This document shows, piece by piece, positions 36,427 through 47,396 of a stretch of 64,000 nt of DNA (its first letter is position 1; each line of letters opens with the position of its first letter). The stretch lies in contig NW_026999295.1 in the NCBI RefSeq assembly GCF_037126465.1, positions 3,286,001 to 3,350,000 of the forward strand, given 5' to 3'. The notes below the pieces were generated by a model, which was not told where the DNA came from, made no database searches, and saw only the letters and a program-made list of their open reading frames with translations. The DNA is from Ornithodoros turicata. Taxonomy: Eukaryota > Arthropoda > Arachnida > Ixodida > Argasidae. A program made the position numbers and the translations under genes.

Positions 36427-39054
36427 TACACTCTTACCTGAGTTACTTCTATTGTTACTTTTAGGCCGTTCTTATGTGTATTTAGAAGTAACATCGGCTC
36501 AAAGGAAGGGGTAACACAGGAAATTGCGAATTTTAGAAGTAAATTGGGTCTCAAAGAGCTGAGGTAGAGGTAACCTGTGGGGAAAACCCCTATCTTCCCC
36601 TGGTTACTTGTACGTGTTACTTGTAGTGGGAGTCCGTTACTTCTACGTTGTAATGCGTTCGCAAACAATCACAGCCGCTTTTGATCGCTTTCTGTCGCTC
36701 ATCTGGCAACAGTTTACAGTATCACACGAGAAGGAACACTACATCGCGTCCTCGTGTTTTGTCGGTTGCATCTTTTGAAATGTGACGCCTCTGTGGCTAT
36801 CAAGTTAAATCACGCTCGTGGTTGTAGATGTGTTGTGAACTGCTTCCAAATGGCGTTTACAAACAAGGACTTCTGGAGAGTGCCGTGAGGCAGATGCAAA
36901 GAGTGCGAGGACTGCAAGGAATACATGGTGGAGTCCGGCAGTCGTCATCTAAAATATGAATAGTGTGCGCACAGCTCGGTTTCACATAAAGGATACGTGA
37001 AATAGGTAAGTGCGTATTTCATCAGGATCGTTCTAAGTAGATTCGCTGTTGGTTCCTGTCTTATGGCAAGTCATACATGATGTGCTGTCTGCTGTAAGCT
37101 GTTGGTCGCAGTGTCAACGCTCTGCCTTGGCGCATTCTGCTTACTCTTGCCAGCTTTGCTCTCTACATCGACTTTACTTTGTATATCTCCGTGTCACCTT
37201 CTTGTCCCAGCATCTTTCATACGCTGAAAGGTATACGATACCTATAGTGCCATTTTGACATTGGGTTTTGTGTAATGAAATTTAACTACGAGCAAATTGT
37301 TTCCATTCAGCGTTGAAGAAGAGTGATAAGCGCTATAGTCTGTGCGTCGTAGCAATGACAATGAAAAGAAACTGGATCTTTCGTGGTACATTGTTCTGAG
37401 AAGTATTTAGTTCTCTTATCGTGGGGTTATACTTTTCATTTCGTTTTTTTTTTTTCTGACGGACATAATCGGTTTTGGTGTATGGGCTAATTGCTAGAAA
37501 ACTAAAACCTAGTCCACTCACTAATGAAACGATGCGCGATATGGAGTTCCTCATGAATAGGCAACTGATTGACCACTACAGTAATTTTATGATTGCGTTT
37601 CTTTATGCCCAGGTGTGTGTGTGTGTGCGATTACTATTTTCTTTACTTCTTGATACGGCTTGATTTTGACTTGTTCAGGATCATGTTGTCAATGACAGGT
37701 TATTTCGTCGTCTTACTGGCTGGTTGTTGAATTGACTCAGTAATTTTCTGGCTGATTGCCTTTGTAAATTTCACTGACTTCGTGGTGAATGGGTCGACTG
37801 ATTGCACGGTATGACTTGAGCCACTGTGATTGGTCGATGTGGTTGATTGACCGGAATGGTTGCCCACATTGATGCCTTAATTGGTTGTTATCAGTGGTTT
37901 GCTAGTACAACTGATACTAGATAGCATCTCGCGAATTATACCAATGAAGAAAGTCAAGACAATCAATCAATCAATAACACCGACTAGTCAGTAAACTGTT
38001 AAAAAATAAGAAATCGATCACATCTGCTACTGAATTACATTCAGATGAATTTATCTACCAGGCAACCTAAATCGCCATCCCGATGAGTCAGGCAGTGGAG
38101 GAGCGGGTGGGCTGGTGGTAATGAATATGTCAAGGGCATGCAAACTAATGTCGACTGATTTCCCTTAGGTGGTGAAGAACATGTTCAGGGCGTTTCTTTT
38201 TATGTTCATGTATCGCTGGCCTCACAATTATGCTGCATTACACCTTGCCTTGAGGAAGTTCAATGTGAACTATATACTGTGGCTGGTTTCATCACTGCCG
38301 TTACATGTACAAATATGGAAGCTCGTGCATTGGAAAATCCCTCGTTTTCGGCAAGCGACGCTACGATACCGAACACCGAGTCTTCCAACATATCAGGTAT
38401 CTATATATTTTGAATTCATTACTCGTGCTTGCACACGTGCAATTATGGTCTGCTTTTGCTATTAATGATGTACCCAAACAACGTGAGAATGATAAATAAA
38501 AATAGCCCATTCCATTTTATATATTGATGGTGGGGAAAGCGGCACCATCCCCACAGCAACAAGCAAGAATGAGGACAAGGTCCGTATGCATGCACACTGC
38601 CTCTGGAAATTTACAACACAATATTTTACGCGATTCTGTGAACACATCAAAGCCCCTTTGGAGCTGTGTTCATTATACATAGTCTCACATATGCCACCAC
38701 ATTGAGAAACGATATCTTCGTTATCTTACGTTGCCAATGCTGGGTTGTGTTTTCCTGATATTCACAATAAAATACGTGCCCAGGAAAGCCCATGGTCATT
38801 GTATTTTGGTATGTCACCCGTGTCGTGTTTCGTGTGTGCCTGCATGCAATTTGCTGCATTCATGCACGGACGCGAGGAACGGGCGGGTGCAGCCCCGGAG
38901 CCCCGGGAACGGTGTTACTTCTAAATACACGATGCATCTGGTTACTTTTAGAGAGGTAACCTCGGCAGAGGTAACGCTGTACCCATCTAGTGTTCATGTA
39001 ACAATATTGCAACTTTTTTTTACCTTTACTAGAAGTAACCGGGCTAAGAGTGTA
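36427..39054. mobile_element. Inverted-repeat element with GTTACTTCT-rich ends
   Basis: The left edge TACACTCTTACC..GAGTTACTTCTA (36427-36450) is matched in inverted form at the right edge (AGAAGTAACCGGGCTAAGAGTGTA at 39031-39054). Both ends continue inward with repeated GTTACTT/AAGTAAC motifs (36440-36655 and 38918-39050). The 2.6-kb interior has no identifiable transposase; ORFs are short (up to 122 codons). A GT microsatellite lies at about 37614-37626. Confidence 0.5.
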
Positions 39055-39117
39055 GAAAAAGGGACTGTGCGGGTGAATCATAAGGCGACGCATCGATGAA
39101 ACGGAGGGCCCTTTTTT

Positions 39118-41320
39118 TCAAGGGTAAATAGCCTTTGCAAAGACGTGTTGGACGCCGACCCCCCATACAAGATTACAATAGGTTAGGCGGGAATGAATTA
39201 GTGCCTGATAAAGTAGACGTTTGCACCATGCTGGGAGTGACGACTTGTATCTGTTGAGCGATCCGAGTCTCCGACTAATCTGAGAAGCGACATCAGAAAT
39301 ATGGTCGGACCACAATAGCTTACTGTCAAATGTGACGGCCAAGATTTTTGTGCCGTCTGTGAACCTGACCTTGGAATCTCCAAGAAACAGATCCCGGGCA
39401 AGATCAAGACGTTGCCCGCGCGGCGCAAACGGCTTAGCAACCGTTTTATCAATGTTGATTTTAAGATGGTTCAGAGAGACCCAGATACTGATTTCCATTA
39501 ACACGAGGTCGGCAGATTGATAAACATCATCGCGTGTTTTCCCGGCAACTAGGAGGGATACATCGTCGGCATAAAGTACTATCTCCGGGTAAAGTGTTGT
39601 GATATCGTTTATGTAAACAAAGAACAACAGGATGCTTAGAATGCTTCCCTGTGGCACCCCTGTCTGAGCGGGATGGAAACATCAGAATGACTTAACGAAA
39701 CGAATTGACTGCGACCGGATAGGTAAGACTGAAAAAAGGGAAGGGAGGAGCCGCATACACCATAGCGGTCTAACTTGGAAAGGGGTAGACTATGATTAAT
39801 AGTGTCAAACGCCTTGGAAAAGTCTATGTAGAGACCTAAGGTGGCGTTTTTTATTAGAAATTACTTAGAATAAACTCTTGATGTCGAATAAGTACATCTT
39901 CAGTTGATTTGTTTTGTCTAAAGCCGTACTGCCTCGGCGACAGAATGCTGTTCTTTTCAACGAAGCACGTTAGTCTTTTGTAGATTACCTTCTGGATCAC
40001 CTCTGAAGAATGGGGCAAGATGAAAATGGGCCTGTAGTTGGAAAGTTTCTTGTGATCGCCCTTTTTGAATATGGGTATCACCTTCGCAATTTTCAATTGG
40101 GCAGGAAATCTGCTCTGCTGGATACTTATGTTAATAATGTAGGTGAGCAAGGGTGCAATAACATATGCCACGTGCTTTATGCTCTTCAAGTCCAATCCAA
40201 GTGAGTCTAGAGCAGTGCTATTTTTTTATGAAACGATGGTGACCAGCACCTCGTTTACGCCCGTCGGTCCGAGGAAAAGGGACTGGTCTGCGCGTCGTCA
40301 TAGAACACTGCTGGGTAACAGTCGCCAGTACCTGTGGATTTGATGAAGTGCTCATTAAACGCTGTAGCTAGTTGCGGACCATGGTATTCTCTGTCATCAA
40401 TATGGAGTGATGATCTGGTTGGATTTGTGACTTCGCTCCAGTAACGAGTTCAAGTTCTTCCAAAGCGTGGCTTTATTTGCCAACGTCAGCGGGGCATTAG
40501 TGTAGGCTGATTTGCATGCGCGCCACTCGCTGTTTAGAGCGTTGAATTATTTGCATTTTAACCAGTTAGCTTCCGTGCGCTGTTCCAGAAATTGAGCAAA
40601 GAGCTTATTCCGTTTCCGGAATTTACGCAAGTGATTCGGTAGAATCCATGGTTTGAGCGCTTTCTTATGGATCATGTGAGTTTTTACAGAAAAACTTATA
40701 TCATGCGCGACTTTGTATTTCAGCACAAATGTATTCAAGGGATGGTCTGGGTCACTTTCCTGTAACACTGGTCTCCAATCCGTTTGTTTTAATGCCTCCT
40801 CAAATAATGCAAGGCCGGCGGCTGTAATACATTTCCCTCTAAAAACGTCGGTCATTCTACTGGAACAAAAGCCCGGTACTTTTACCGATATAAAGACAGG
40901 GAAGTGATCGCTGATGTCATTCGTTATTGTACCGGCAACAGCTGTAGATATGTCATATTTTGTTATTATAAGATCCAGCAAAGTAGATGACGTCCTCGCA
41001 ATTTGAGTTGGAGTGACAATAACGTGGTCGTTGAATTTAGAGGCACTGAGCGTATTGTTAAGGAGATCAATATTGAAGTCCCCACTGATAATCGCTGTTA
41101 GCTTCTTATCGCAGCAATAGGATAACAGGCGTTCGAGATACGTAAGGAAGTTCTGGATGTTACCACAGGGTGGGCGGTAAGCAGCAACAAACAGTACGTT
41201 TTTGCAGACAATAGAGATCACCTCGAAGTCTGTTTCACAGGCAGTTAGGCCATTGGCAACCATGGGATTGTTGAAACTATCGGTCATGTCGGCCATGTAT
41301 ACCACCAAGTGTGTATACAT
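39118..41320 (-). pseudogene. Non-LTR retrotransposon fragment (endonuclease plus reverse transcriptase)
   Basis: Minus-strand pieces of one LINE in order. An AP-endonuclease-like segment (41320-40547) has VAAYRPP, IISGDFNIDLL and SDHFPVF. Reverse transcriptase pieces follow: at 40195-39854, AKVIPIFKKGDHKKLSNYRP and RQYGFRQNKSTED; at about 39840-39790, a FSKAFDTINH-like segment in a shifted frame; at 39657-39118, PQGSILS and the catalytic YADD in IVLYADDVSLLV. The 5' part of the endonuclease and everything past the RT thumb are missing. Several frameshifts make it inactive. It resembles the CR1/Jockey-like group, but the clade cannot be fixed by eye. Confidence 0.9.
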
Positions 41321-41445
41321 TTTGTGGACAGCAGTGAACTTTTAGCTCCCGCTTCTCACACAGGGAACATACTTCTACACATTCCTGATCGTAAAAGGTA
41401 TGACTGATACTCACCAATGTCAAGTACATCCGCCCTATCAAAAAT

Positions 41446-41605
41446 TCCAGCAGGCCAAAACCTGATGGACCAGCAGACCCGTAATTTGGCACCTGGACCA
41501 GCAGCAATCCTGCTGCAACGGTGGACCAGCAGAAATCCTGCTGGAGCGGTGGAACAGCAGAAATCCTGCTGTACTAGTCGACCAGCAGAAATCCTTCTGG
41601 AGCGC
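41446..41605. repeat. Hairpin minisatellite (CCAGCAG...CTGCTGG)
   Basis: About five imperfect direct units of roughly 30 bases, each holding an inverted pair CCAGCAG-AAATC-CTGCTGG that could form a short hairpin. Units differ by single bases and spacer length. The open frame across it (41356-41649 minus, and a plus-strand counterpart) reflects the repeat rather than a gene. Confidence 0.75.
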
Positions 41606-41615
41606 TGGATCCCTC

Positions 41616-44319
41616 TTTGTGCAGCAGAAGCGCAGACTGTATATGGCAACGATGCGCAGAAAAAAGTTTGTAGCTAAAAGTCTGATGATTCAAAGTCTGA
41701 GCATGCAAAGATTATAGATACCTTTATTTATCATCATTCACATACAACCTCTTCTGGAAACGTCTTATGTCGGATATGTTTTGTGAGAGGTAATGCCGGA
41801 CCTTCTTTCTTCATTGTTTTTTTTTTTTTTTTTCGTGCACTCGTCGTCGGGACGGCCCAGCCAGTAGTCGTAAAACGCTGCAAGCAGTTACGATAAAATG
41901 ATTCATGTACTTGGGCGCAAGACTTTGTGTGAAATAAGTCGAAAAAGTGTAATCGAAGACTGTTTCCGTCTTGAGTAGATCATAGCATCACAATGACACA
42001 AAGCATGCAGTTAAGTTCCCGTGTGTAGATGTCATAGTATTACAATTTACGTCGCCTTCACACTCCGACGCTGAATGAAAGGAAGCAGCCGAGACAACAA
42101 TGCAAAGTGTAGCTGTCGAGTAGCACATCTCTTTTTACACCTCAAGTCACAAAATGTACAGGGATGTCGTGAACCTTTTGGACGTGAGGCTGTAGGAAGT
42201 GCATGGACCCGCCACTTCTTGGGTTATCAGTTTGTCCGCTCTGTGAATTCGCAAGATTCCGAGCGATGCAGGGATCTGGTGCGCAGCAGCAACACCACCT
42301 AGATACTGAAAGCCTGCGCGCTCGTCGACTTGACCTAACAATTAAGAGTCAGCCAATCAGGATCGTGTTTTCAACGGCCGTAGCCAATCACGAACGTGCT
42401 TTCAGCGGTCGTGGCCATGGAGAAGAACCACCGCCGTCTGCGAGTTGTGATTGAACGTCCCCGCGTAGTAAATGGGAAAACTTGGAAATAAAGCACAAAA
42501 CGGTCTCAATCTTTCTGAAATGTGATTTCCTGGAATGCGCCTTGCACTTTTTTTCTAAATATTTAGGCCTGCAGGTTCCAGGTGAGGTCTCAACGCCATC
42601 TCAACTTTTGACTTCCGTAGCCAGATTCAGTCAGAGACTGATAGCAGTTTCGTAGATGGCATGCAAATTATGAGAAATAATCATGTAGCCATTCAAAAAT
42701 AGCACAGAAAAGGACACTCACAATATAGTGCCTCCAATTTTTGTGGAGTGAGTGTTGGTTTTGCGTTTACGTGTCCATCCGTGATGGATTTGTGAAAGAA
42801 GGTACCGCAGAGAGACCTGTTTGCCAGCACCGACGCTGGCCAGAAGGCCAGCGCCACTTGCTTGATGAACATAGACTCGTCTTGATAAGAAGACACCTTG
42901 TCCCAAACAGTCTTGGGAAGTCACGCATCATTCCCAGCTTGGAACTGGAGACGTAAGAAAAAAAGTTATAATGAAAGGGGTATCTTTTGCACTATATATT
43001 GGCAGTTTGACACTAAACATTTTTTGCACAAGGTGTTCTTTGCAAGAAATGCCACATGTCCCCAAAAACTGAAGTTCATCATCAATACCTGTCATCAAAA
43101 CTCCATTGAGTTTTTACATTTCTTTCATTGCTTTGCATGATCATGGACCTGGTATTCTGTTTCTTTGGAAATTAGCAAGCAACTTAAGCCAAATAATGTT
43201 TGTCCTGCTTCAAAGTAATACCCAAGAAACACAAAATTTTAGCACCAAGTGGGCCGTTTCTTACTTATGATATTTATTAGGTTCATCTCTGAAGTGCAGG
43301 CTGAAGAAAGTCTTACCATTGAGCCTCTTTCTCCACCAACAGGTGGCACGACTCCTTGTACTGTTTCAATGTCTTGTTTGACAAGAAAACATTCGATTAA
43401 CAGATGCCCAGAATACAGCTCATAGGAAAAATGCAGCCCCAATAAAGTACAGTGTAACTATCCTTGTAACTGTAAGCGAAGGAAGACTAACTACAGTTAT
43501 AGGTCATGTTCTAGGAGAGGGAAGAAAGGGGGAAGTGGGAGGGGCACTTTATGTTACCATTCTAAGAAAAGTTTTTATCCTATTAAGAAGTTTTATTTGT
43601 TCATCCTTTTAAATAGGTGACTATATGTAGGGTTGTCAGTCCCAAGCCATTTTTGCAGTCGCGGGATTTCGAGATTTTTGCTGTCAATCCCGGGATAGGA
43701 TTCCAAGTACAGTCTTGCACGGGTCAGAATTTTCTGACACGCATCCGACCTTTACCCGCAGGTTCAAATCAGCACCCGACACGCAACCCCGTTACAAATT
43801 GAGACCCGCATCAGCCCGCATATCTTTTAAAGCTCACTCGTACCCGACCAACCTGCTGCCCGCAATGCCATGAACGCTGACGAGTAAACTGACAGTACTC
43901 CCTGGTCTCTGTGCATGATTTCTTGTACGACATCAGCGCAGGGGGCAAAAAGAGGGAAATGCGTGTCGGTTGGTGACTTGAGGCATGATGATACGGAACG
44001 CGACATGGACAAAGAATAACACACAGGCACTGTTGCAGCTTAACGGTGTGAGCGTTTGTTCCGCCCTCGTCTGCGACGTTTTACGTCATATTACGAGCGG
44101 CGGCAGTACAGACGCGTAAGAAATTGGGCAACTCAGTGCGTTTTCTAATAGTGTGTCGTGTAGTAGTACCCGCAGGCAGTGCAGTACTCCACTTCCAAAT
44201 CCATTTACCGCAAGTGCGTGTTGTGCGCAGTTCATGTGCGGTTTCTCGATTCTACCTCTTCCTGAAGGAAAGCATTTGAAAAGTTGCTGTGTGACCACAT
44301 TGGTGAGATAATGACAGTG
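41616..44319. other. No recognisable gene; left flank of the Polinton
   Basis: About 2.7 kb of unassigned sequence with ORFs under 90 codons. A T-run of more than 20 lies at about 41818-41834. From about 43620 to 43860 there are repeated CCCG/CCCGC and CGGGAT motifs, suggestive of a small non-autonomous element. Confidence 0.35.
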
Positions 44320-44325
44320 ATGATG
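44320..44325. other. Target site duplication, left (ATGATG)
   Basis: ATGATG directly before the left TIR; repeated at 59559-59564 directly after the right TIR. Six bases is the standard Polinton duplication length. Confidence 0.9.
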
Positions 44326-44338
44326 AGTAGTAAGTACT

Positions 44339-44507
44339 GACCACGTTTATCCGGAAACGCACATCTGGCCTGGACGCCATTAATTAGCAATTAGAGCTAA
44401 TTGGGACCCCCCACATTAATCAGCACCCTCCAGGGAGCCATCACACTAATTGGGGAATGTCTATCTTGCGTCCAGACCAAGATGTGCGTTTCCGGATAAT
44501 CGTGGTC
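44339..44507. repeat. Nested hairpin at the TIR tip (left)
   Basis: An outer arm at 44339-44377 is inverted at 44468-44507 with few mismatches (core TATCCGGAAACGCACATCT). The same structure is mirrored at 59377-59545. The TIR tip is thus itself a foldable palindrome of about 170 bases. Confidence 0.85.
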
Positions 44508-45541
44508 ATAAAAAATAAAAAAAAATAGGCAGAAAATAAAATAAAAAGATAGAAATAGAGTAGAGAGAAACAATTTATTCGAAAATCAACGATGCCGCGG
44601 CGAAGAAGCCGCTCCGCAACACCCGAGTGACCAGCGTCCGCCATGTTGGTAGTTTGCACCCAGCAGTTGCAGAGATCGACGACAGGTGGCCACTTAGTTG
44701 CAAGGCATCACACCAGATGGCGCCACCATCATAGCTCTAGACGAGAAAGACAGAACAAGATACTAGCGGCGGGTAAAAATGACAGCACTGCTAAGCAAGT
44801 CTAGGCATGCGAGAGAAAAGGTCTAACCGCTACTGCTAAAACAGAAAACAGTACACATCGCGGGAAAAAGGCTTACGGGGGGACGATCGCTTAGGCCCAA
44901 CACTACGCAGCTAACACAAGGCGGGAACCACACATCGCTAAACATGCGAGAAAAGGCTTAACACGAGCGCGGTCACCGCTAAACACGGCAAACATACGAG
45001 GAAAGAGGCTTACGGGGGGCGATCGCTTAGCCCTAATCCCAACACTACGCAGCTAACACAAGGCGGGAACCACACATCGCTAAACATGCGTCAACAGGCT
45101 TGGACACCGCAAAACAAGTCTAAACATGCGAGAAAAGGCTTAACACGAGCGCGGTCACCGCTAAACACGACAAACATACGAGAAAAGGAGCGCGTCAAAT
45201 CACTCACCTTTTCCCCCGCGGCAACTTCCAGGCAGAAACTGAGCGAGCGCGGAGAACATACGTCTGCTCCCTACGAGATCCAGCCAGCAACTGAGCGAGC
45301 GCGCGGAGCGCACGTCCGTCTTCCGCGACGGTCCGAGAGAAACTGAGAGAGGCGACGCGCGCGCGCCCTCTGCTCCACCCGTCCGCGCATGCGCGCGCGC
45401 GCGCTGCTAGCGCCCCCTGCGCCGGCCGCGGGTGTTTTCGGTTTCGGCTCTCTGCTGCTGCGCGCGCGCTCCTAGCGGCGACGGGTGGCTTTTCAGTTTC
45501 GCTTTCATTCTCCGTTCTTTGCGCGCGCGCGCGTTTATCTC

Positions 45542-45547
45542 TATAAA
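45542..45547 (+). promoter_or_regulatory. TATA box inside the left TIR
   Basis: TATAAA about 54 bases upstream of the ATG at 45601, near the inner end of the TIR. An identical box in the right TIR faces the other way (58342-58337). Confidence 0.7.
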
Positions 45548-45600
45548 GGCAGCGCGCACCGCGCTCGCGTCATCATTCTGACCGATACGTGGAAAACGCC

Positions 45601-45879
45601 ATGTGTGGTTTATTCTCCTGCGTTTCTCGTCGTCGCAAGGAAAAGACAAAAAACGAAGAACTTCGCGAATTTATACGCGGCATCGTGGAGGAAGCCTTTC
45701 AAGTCCACCGTCTGGAATGGTTGCAAGCACGTCAAGAAATGTGTCAGGACAAGATGAAGACGCTCGACCGCATCTTAGCGGCGGACAGACTGACGAAAAA
45801 GAAGTCCAACTTTAGCCTGGACAATCTGTATTGGGAACGCAGTTCCGATGTAGAGGACGACGACGACGAGGATGTGTAA
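45601..45879 (+). CDS. Small Polinton protein of unknown function (92 aa)
   Basis: First gene inside the left TIR. The frame can be read from an upstream GTG, but the first ATG, 45601, is used here. It begins MCGLFSCVSRRRKEK, continues as a charged helical stretch (EELREFIRGIVEEAFQ, LEWLQARQEM) and ends in an acidic tail (VEDDDDEDV). I do not recognise a family. The stop is overlapped by AATAAA (about 45879-45884), so the gene may form its own short transcript from the TIR promoter. Its position right behind the TIR matches where DNA viruses of this type carry early genes, but that role is only a guess. Confidence 0.6.
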   Translation: MCGLFSCVSRRRKEKTKNEELREFIRGIVEEAFQVHRLEWLQARQEMCQDKMKTLDRILAADRLTKKKSNFSLDNLYWERSSDVEDDDDEDV

Positions 45880-45950
45880 ATAAAAAGCGATGCATTTCTC
45901 TTCGAGTCTCAGTCTCTTCTTTCTCTTCGTGCAACGTGTACGCACGCAAC

Positions 45951-46586
45951 ATGTCTTCCCCCGAACCTTTTCGTTTCCGTCATCCCTTTCGCTGTATCTT
46001 AAGCGGCCCCTCCATGTGCGGCAAATCTACGTTCGTTGCTAACGTGTTGAGGAACCTGAACGACGTGGTGGACAAGCCCCCGTCACAAATATTCTACGTG
46101 CAGAAATATGCTTCGCCGAGCATGCAGGACGAATTCGGGGACTCCGTAAAATTTACCAAGGAGCTACCGCGAGAGTGGGACACGTCGCGCGCTACGCTGA
46201 TCGTCGTCGACGATCACATGACCGACGCCGGTTCCTTGAAGGAGGTGACCGATCTTTTCATTCGGGGTTCTCACCACGCCAACGCGTCGATCTTCTTACT
46301 CGTTCAAAACATCTTTTTCGACAGTAGCCATTTTAGAACAATATCCTACAACGCCAGTTACGTCGTCCTGTGGCGCACCGTGCGCAGCGTGCACCAGATG
46401 GAACATTTCGGCCAACAGCTATTTGGCAGAAAAAGATTGGAGTATTTTCTGGACGCATATAAACAAGCGATGTCGTCGCCCCACGCATATTTACTCGTGG
46501 ATCTTCACAACTATACGCACGAGGATCACAGGTTGCGTAGCAATATCTTCCCGGGAGAACGTCAATATATCTACGCTCCGAAATGA
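45951..46586 (+). CDS. FtsK/HerA-type genome-packaging ATPase
   Basis: Packaging ATPase typical of Polintons and related double jelly-roll viruses; it would drive DNA into the capsid. The 211-aa protein has Walker A GPSMCGKST at residues 19-27 and Walker B TLIVVDDH with the acidic pair at residues 87-88. A later LLVQNIFF segment sits where the family has its sensor strand. The frame extends further upstream, but the ATG at 45951 gives a protein of the usual size and starts just before the conserved FRFRHPFRCILSGP segment. Its stop overlaps the next start by the ATGA of 46583-46586. Confidence 0.9.
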   Translation: MSSPEPFRFRHPFRCILSGPSMCGKSTFVANVLRNLNDVVDKPPSQIFYVQKYASPSMQDEFGDSVKFTKELPREWDTSRATLIVVDDHMTDAGSLKEVTDLFIRGSHHANASIFLLVQNIFFDSSHFRTISYNASYVVLWRTVRSVHQMEHFGQQLFGRKRLEYFLDAYKQAMSSPHAYLLVDLHNYTHEDHRLRSNIFPGERQYIYAPK

Positions 46587-46927
46587 ATCTCCGCCCTCAC
46601 CTCACTTTACTCAAAGTACTCTCCACTCTACCCCCTCCACGCCGCCGCGACGTCTTGAGACGTTCGTCCTCGTCCGACATGAAACACCTCTCCGAAATTT
46701 GCCTCAATGTATTGAACGGAAAGGTGGCTCTAGCTCCAGATACGTTCGCGCGTTTGAAGAAGCACAAACGCTTTTTACGACGGCTCGCCTACAAAAAGAT
46801 TCACAAGAATCCGCAACGTTTGAAGCGCTATCTGTCTCAGCAGCGAGGACAGGGCGTTCTTTCGTCGGTGGTTCCTCTCCTGCTTTCCGCCGTGTTGAAC
46901 CTTTTCGCCAATGGCCAAGAGAATTGA
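46583..46927 (+). CDS. Small basic Polinton protein (114 aa)
   Basis: A very basic protein with a recurrent Polinton pattern: an N-terminal leucine-rich LLKVLSTLP, a central SEICLNVLNGKVALAPDT, then FLRRLAYKKIHKNPQRLKRYL, a short QRGQGV segment and a hydrophobic C-terminus (VVPLLLSAVLNLF). This pattern suggests a virion protein with a nucleic-acid-binding part and a membrane-active tail, similar in idea to adenovirus minor proteins; the role is inferred. It sits between ATPase and the 161-aa gene and overlaps both (ATGA with the former, 17 bases with the latter). Confidence 0.65.
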   Translation: MNLRPHLTLLKVLSTLPPPRRRDVLRRSSSSDMKHLSEICLNVLNGKVALAPDTFARLKKHKRFLRRLAYKKIHKNPQRLKRYLSQQRGQGVLSSVVPLLLSAVLNLFANGQEN

Positions 46928-47327
46928 AGTGACCACCTCCATCGGAAACATTCTTTCCTCGAAGGAGAGTGACGACGTCAAAGTGAAACTCATACTGCAA
47001 GCACTGTATCGTATACTCAAGCAGTACGGATTTGACCCCTACGACAATAAAAACAAGGCGTCCGACGCTACAAATGACTTTGACTATTCGCTCCTCTCTC
47101 CAGAGGTGGACGAAGAGGAAGCGGAAAGGGTCGTCTCGGAATTAAAGAAGGTTCTTTCCTGGGATCGCGAGGGTTGTGTCTCCGTGTCGGGCAAGCCCAT
47201 CAGACACTCCTCCGTTTACGAACTCGTCAATTATTTGTTGCAACGTAAAACGGGAAAGAAACCTTCCTGGTTCCCCAAAGTCTCGAAACTATTGCGTCTG
47301 ATTTCTCTACCCAAATCTCGCGAGCCT

Positions 47328-47359
<32 letters not shown>

Positions 47360-47396
47360 AGCCTCCATTGCGTGGACGACTTATGGAGGGATATGA
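46911..47396 (+). CDS. Polinton conserved protein of unknown function with polyQ tail (161 aa)
   Basis: Unrecognised biochemical role. It lies between ATPase and integrase, a place where Polintons carry a protein with a VxGxPIxxSxxxxLVNxxL pattern; here the segment VSGKPIRHSSVYELVNYLLQ spans about residues 93-112. The N-terminal part is helical (VKVKLILQALYRILKQYG). Near the C-terminus a CAG-encoded glutamine run of 11 precedes ASIAWTTYGGI. The run looks like a recent microsatellite expansion. The last 14 bases overlap the integrase start. Confidence 0.55.

Larger units (their letters stand above)
44326..45575. repeat. Left terminal inverted repeat of the Polinton
   Basis: 1,250 bp, collinear without indels to 58309-59558 inverted (paired positions sum to 103,884 throughout). 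At least one mismatch exists near the tip (ACGTTTATCC here, ACGATTATCC in the other). It starts AGTAGTAAGTACTGACC. It contains a nested hairpin at its tip (44339-44507), two long direct units at 44875-45012 and 45013-45190, and a GC-dinucleotide-rich part near 45360-45420. Its inner end reaches a TATA box, so it also serves as promoter DNA. Confidence 0.97.

Noticed and set aside
41356..41677. Overlapping ORFs across the hairpin minisatellite
   Set aside because: Open frames on both strands follow from the 30-base periodicity; no protein homology.
45086..45346. 86-codon ORF in the left TIR, repeated at 58538-58798
   Set aside because: Present twice only because the TIRs are inverted copies; it covers the direct-repeat and GC-rich region and has no domain.
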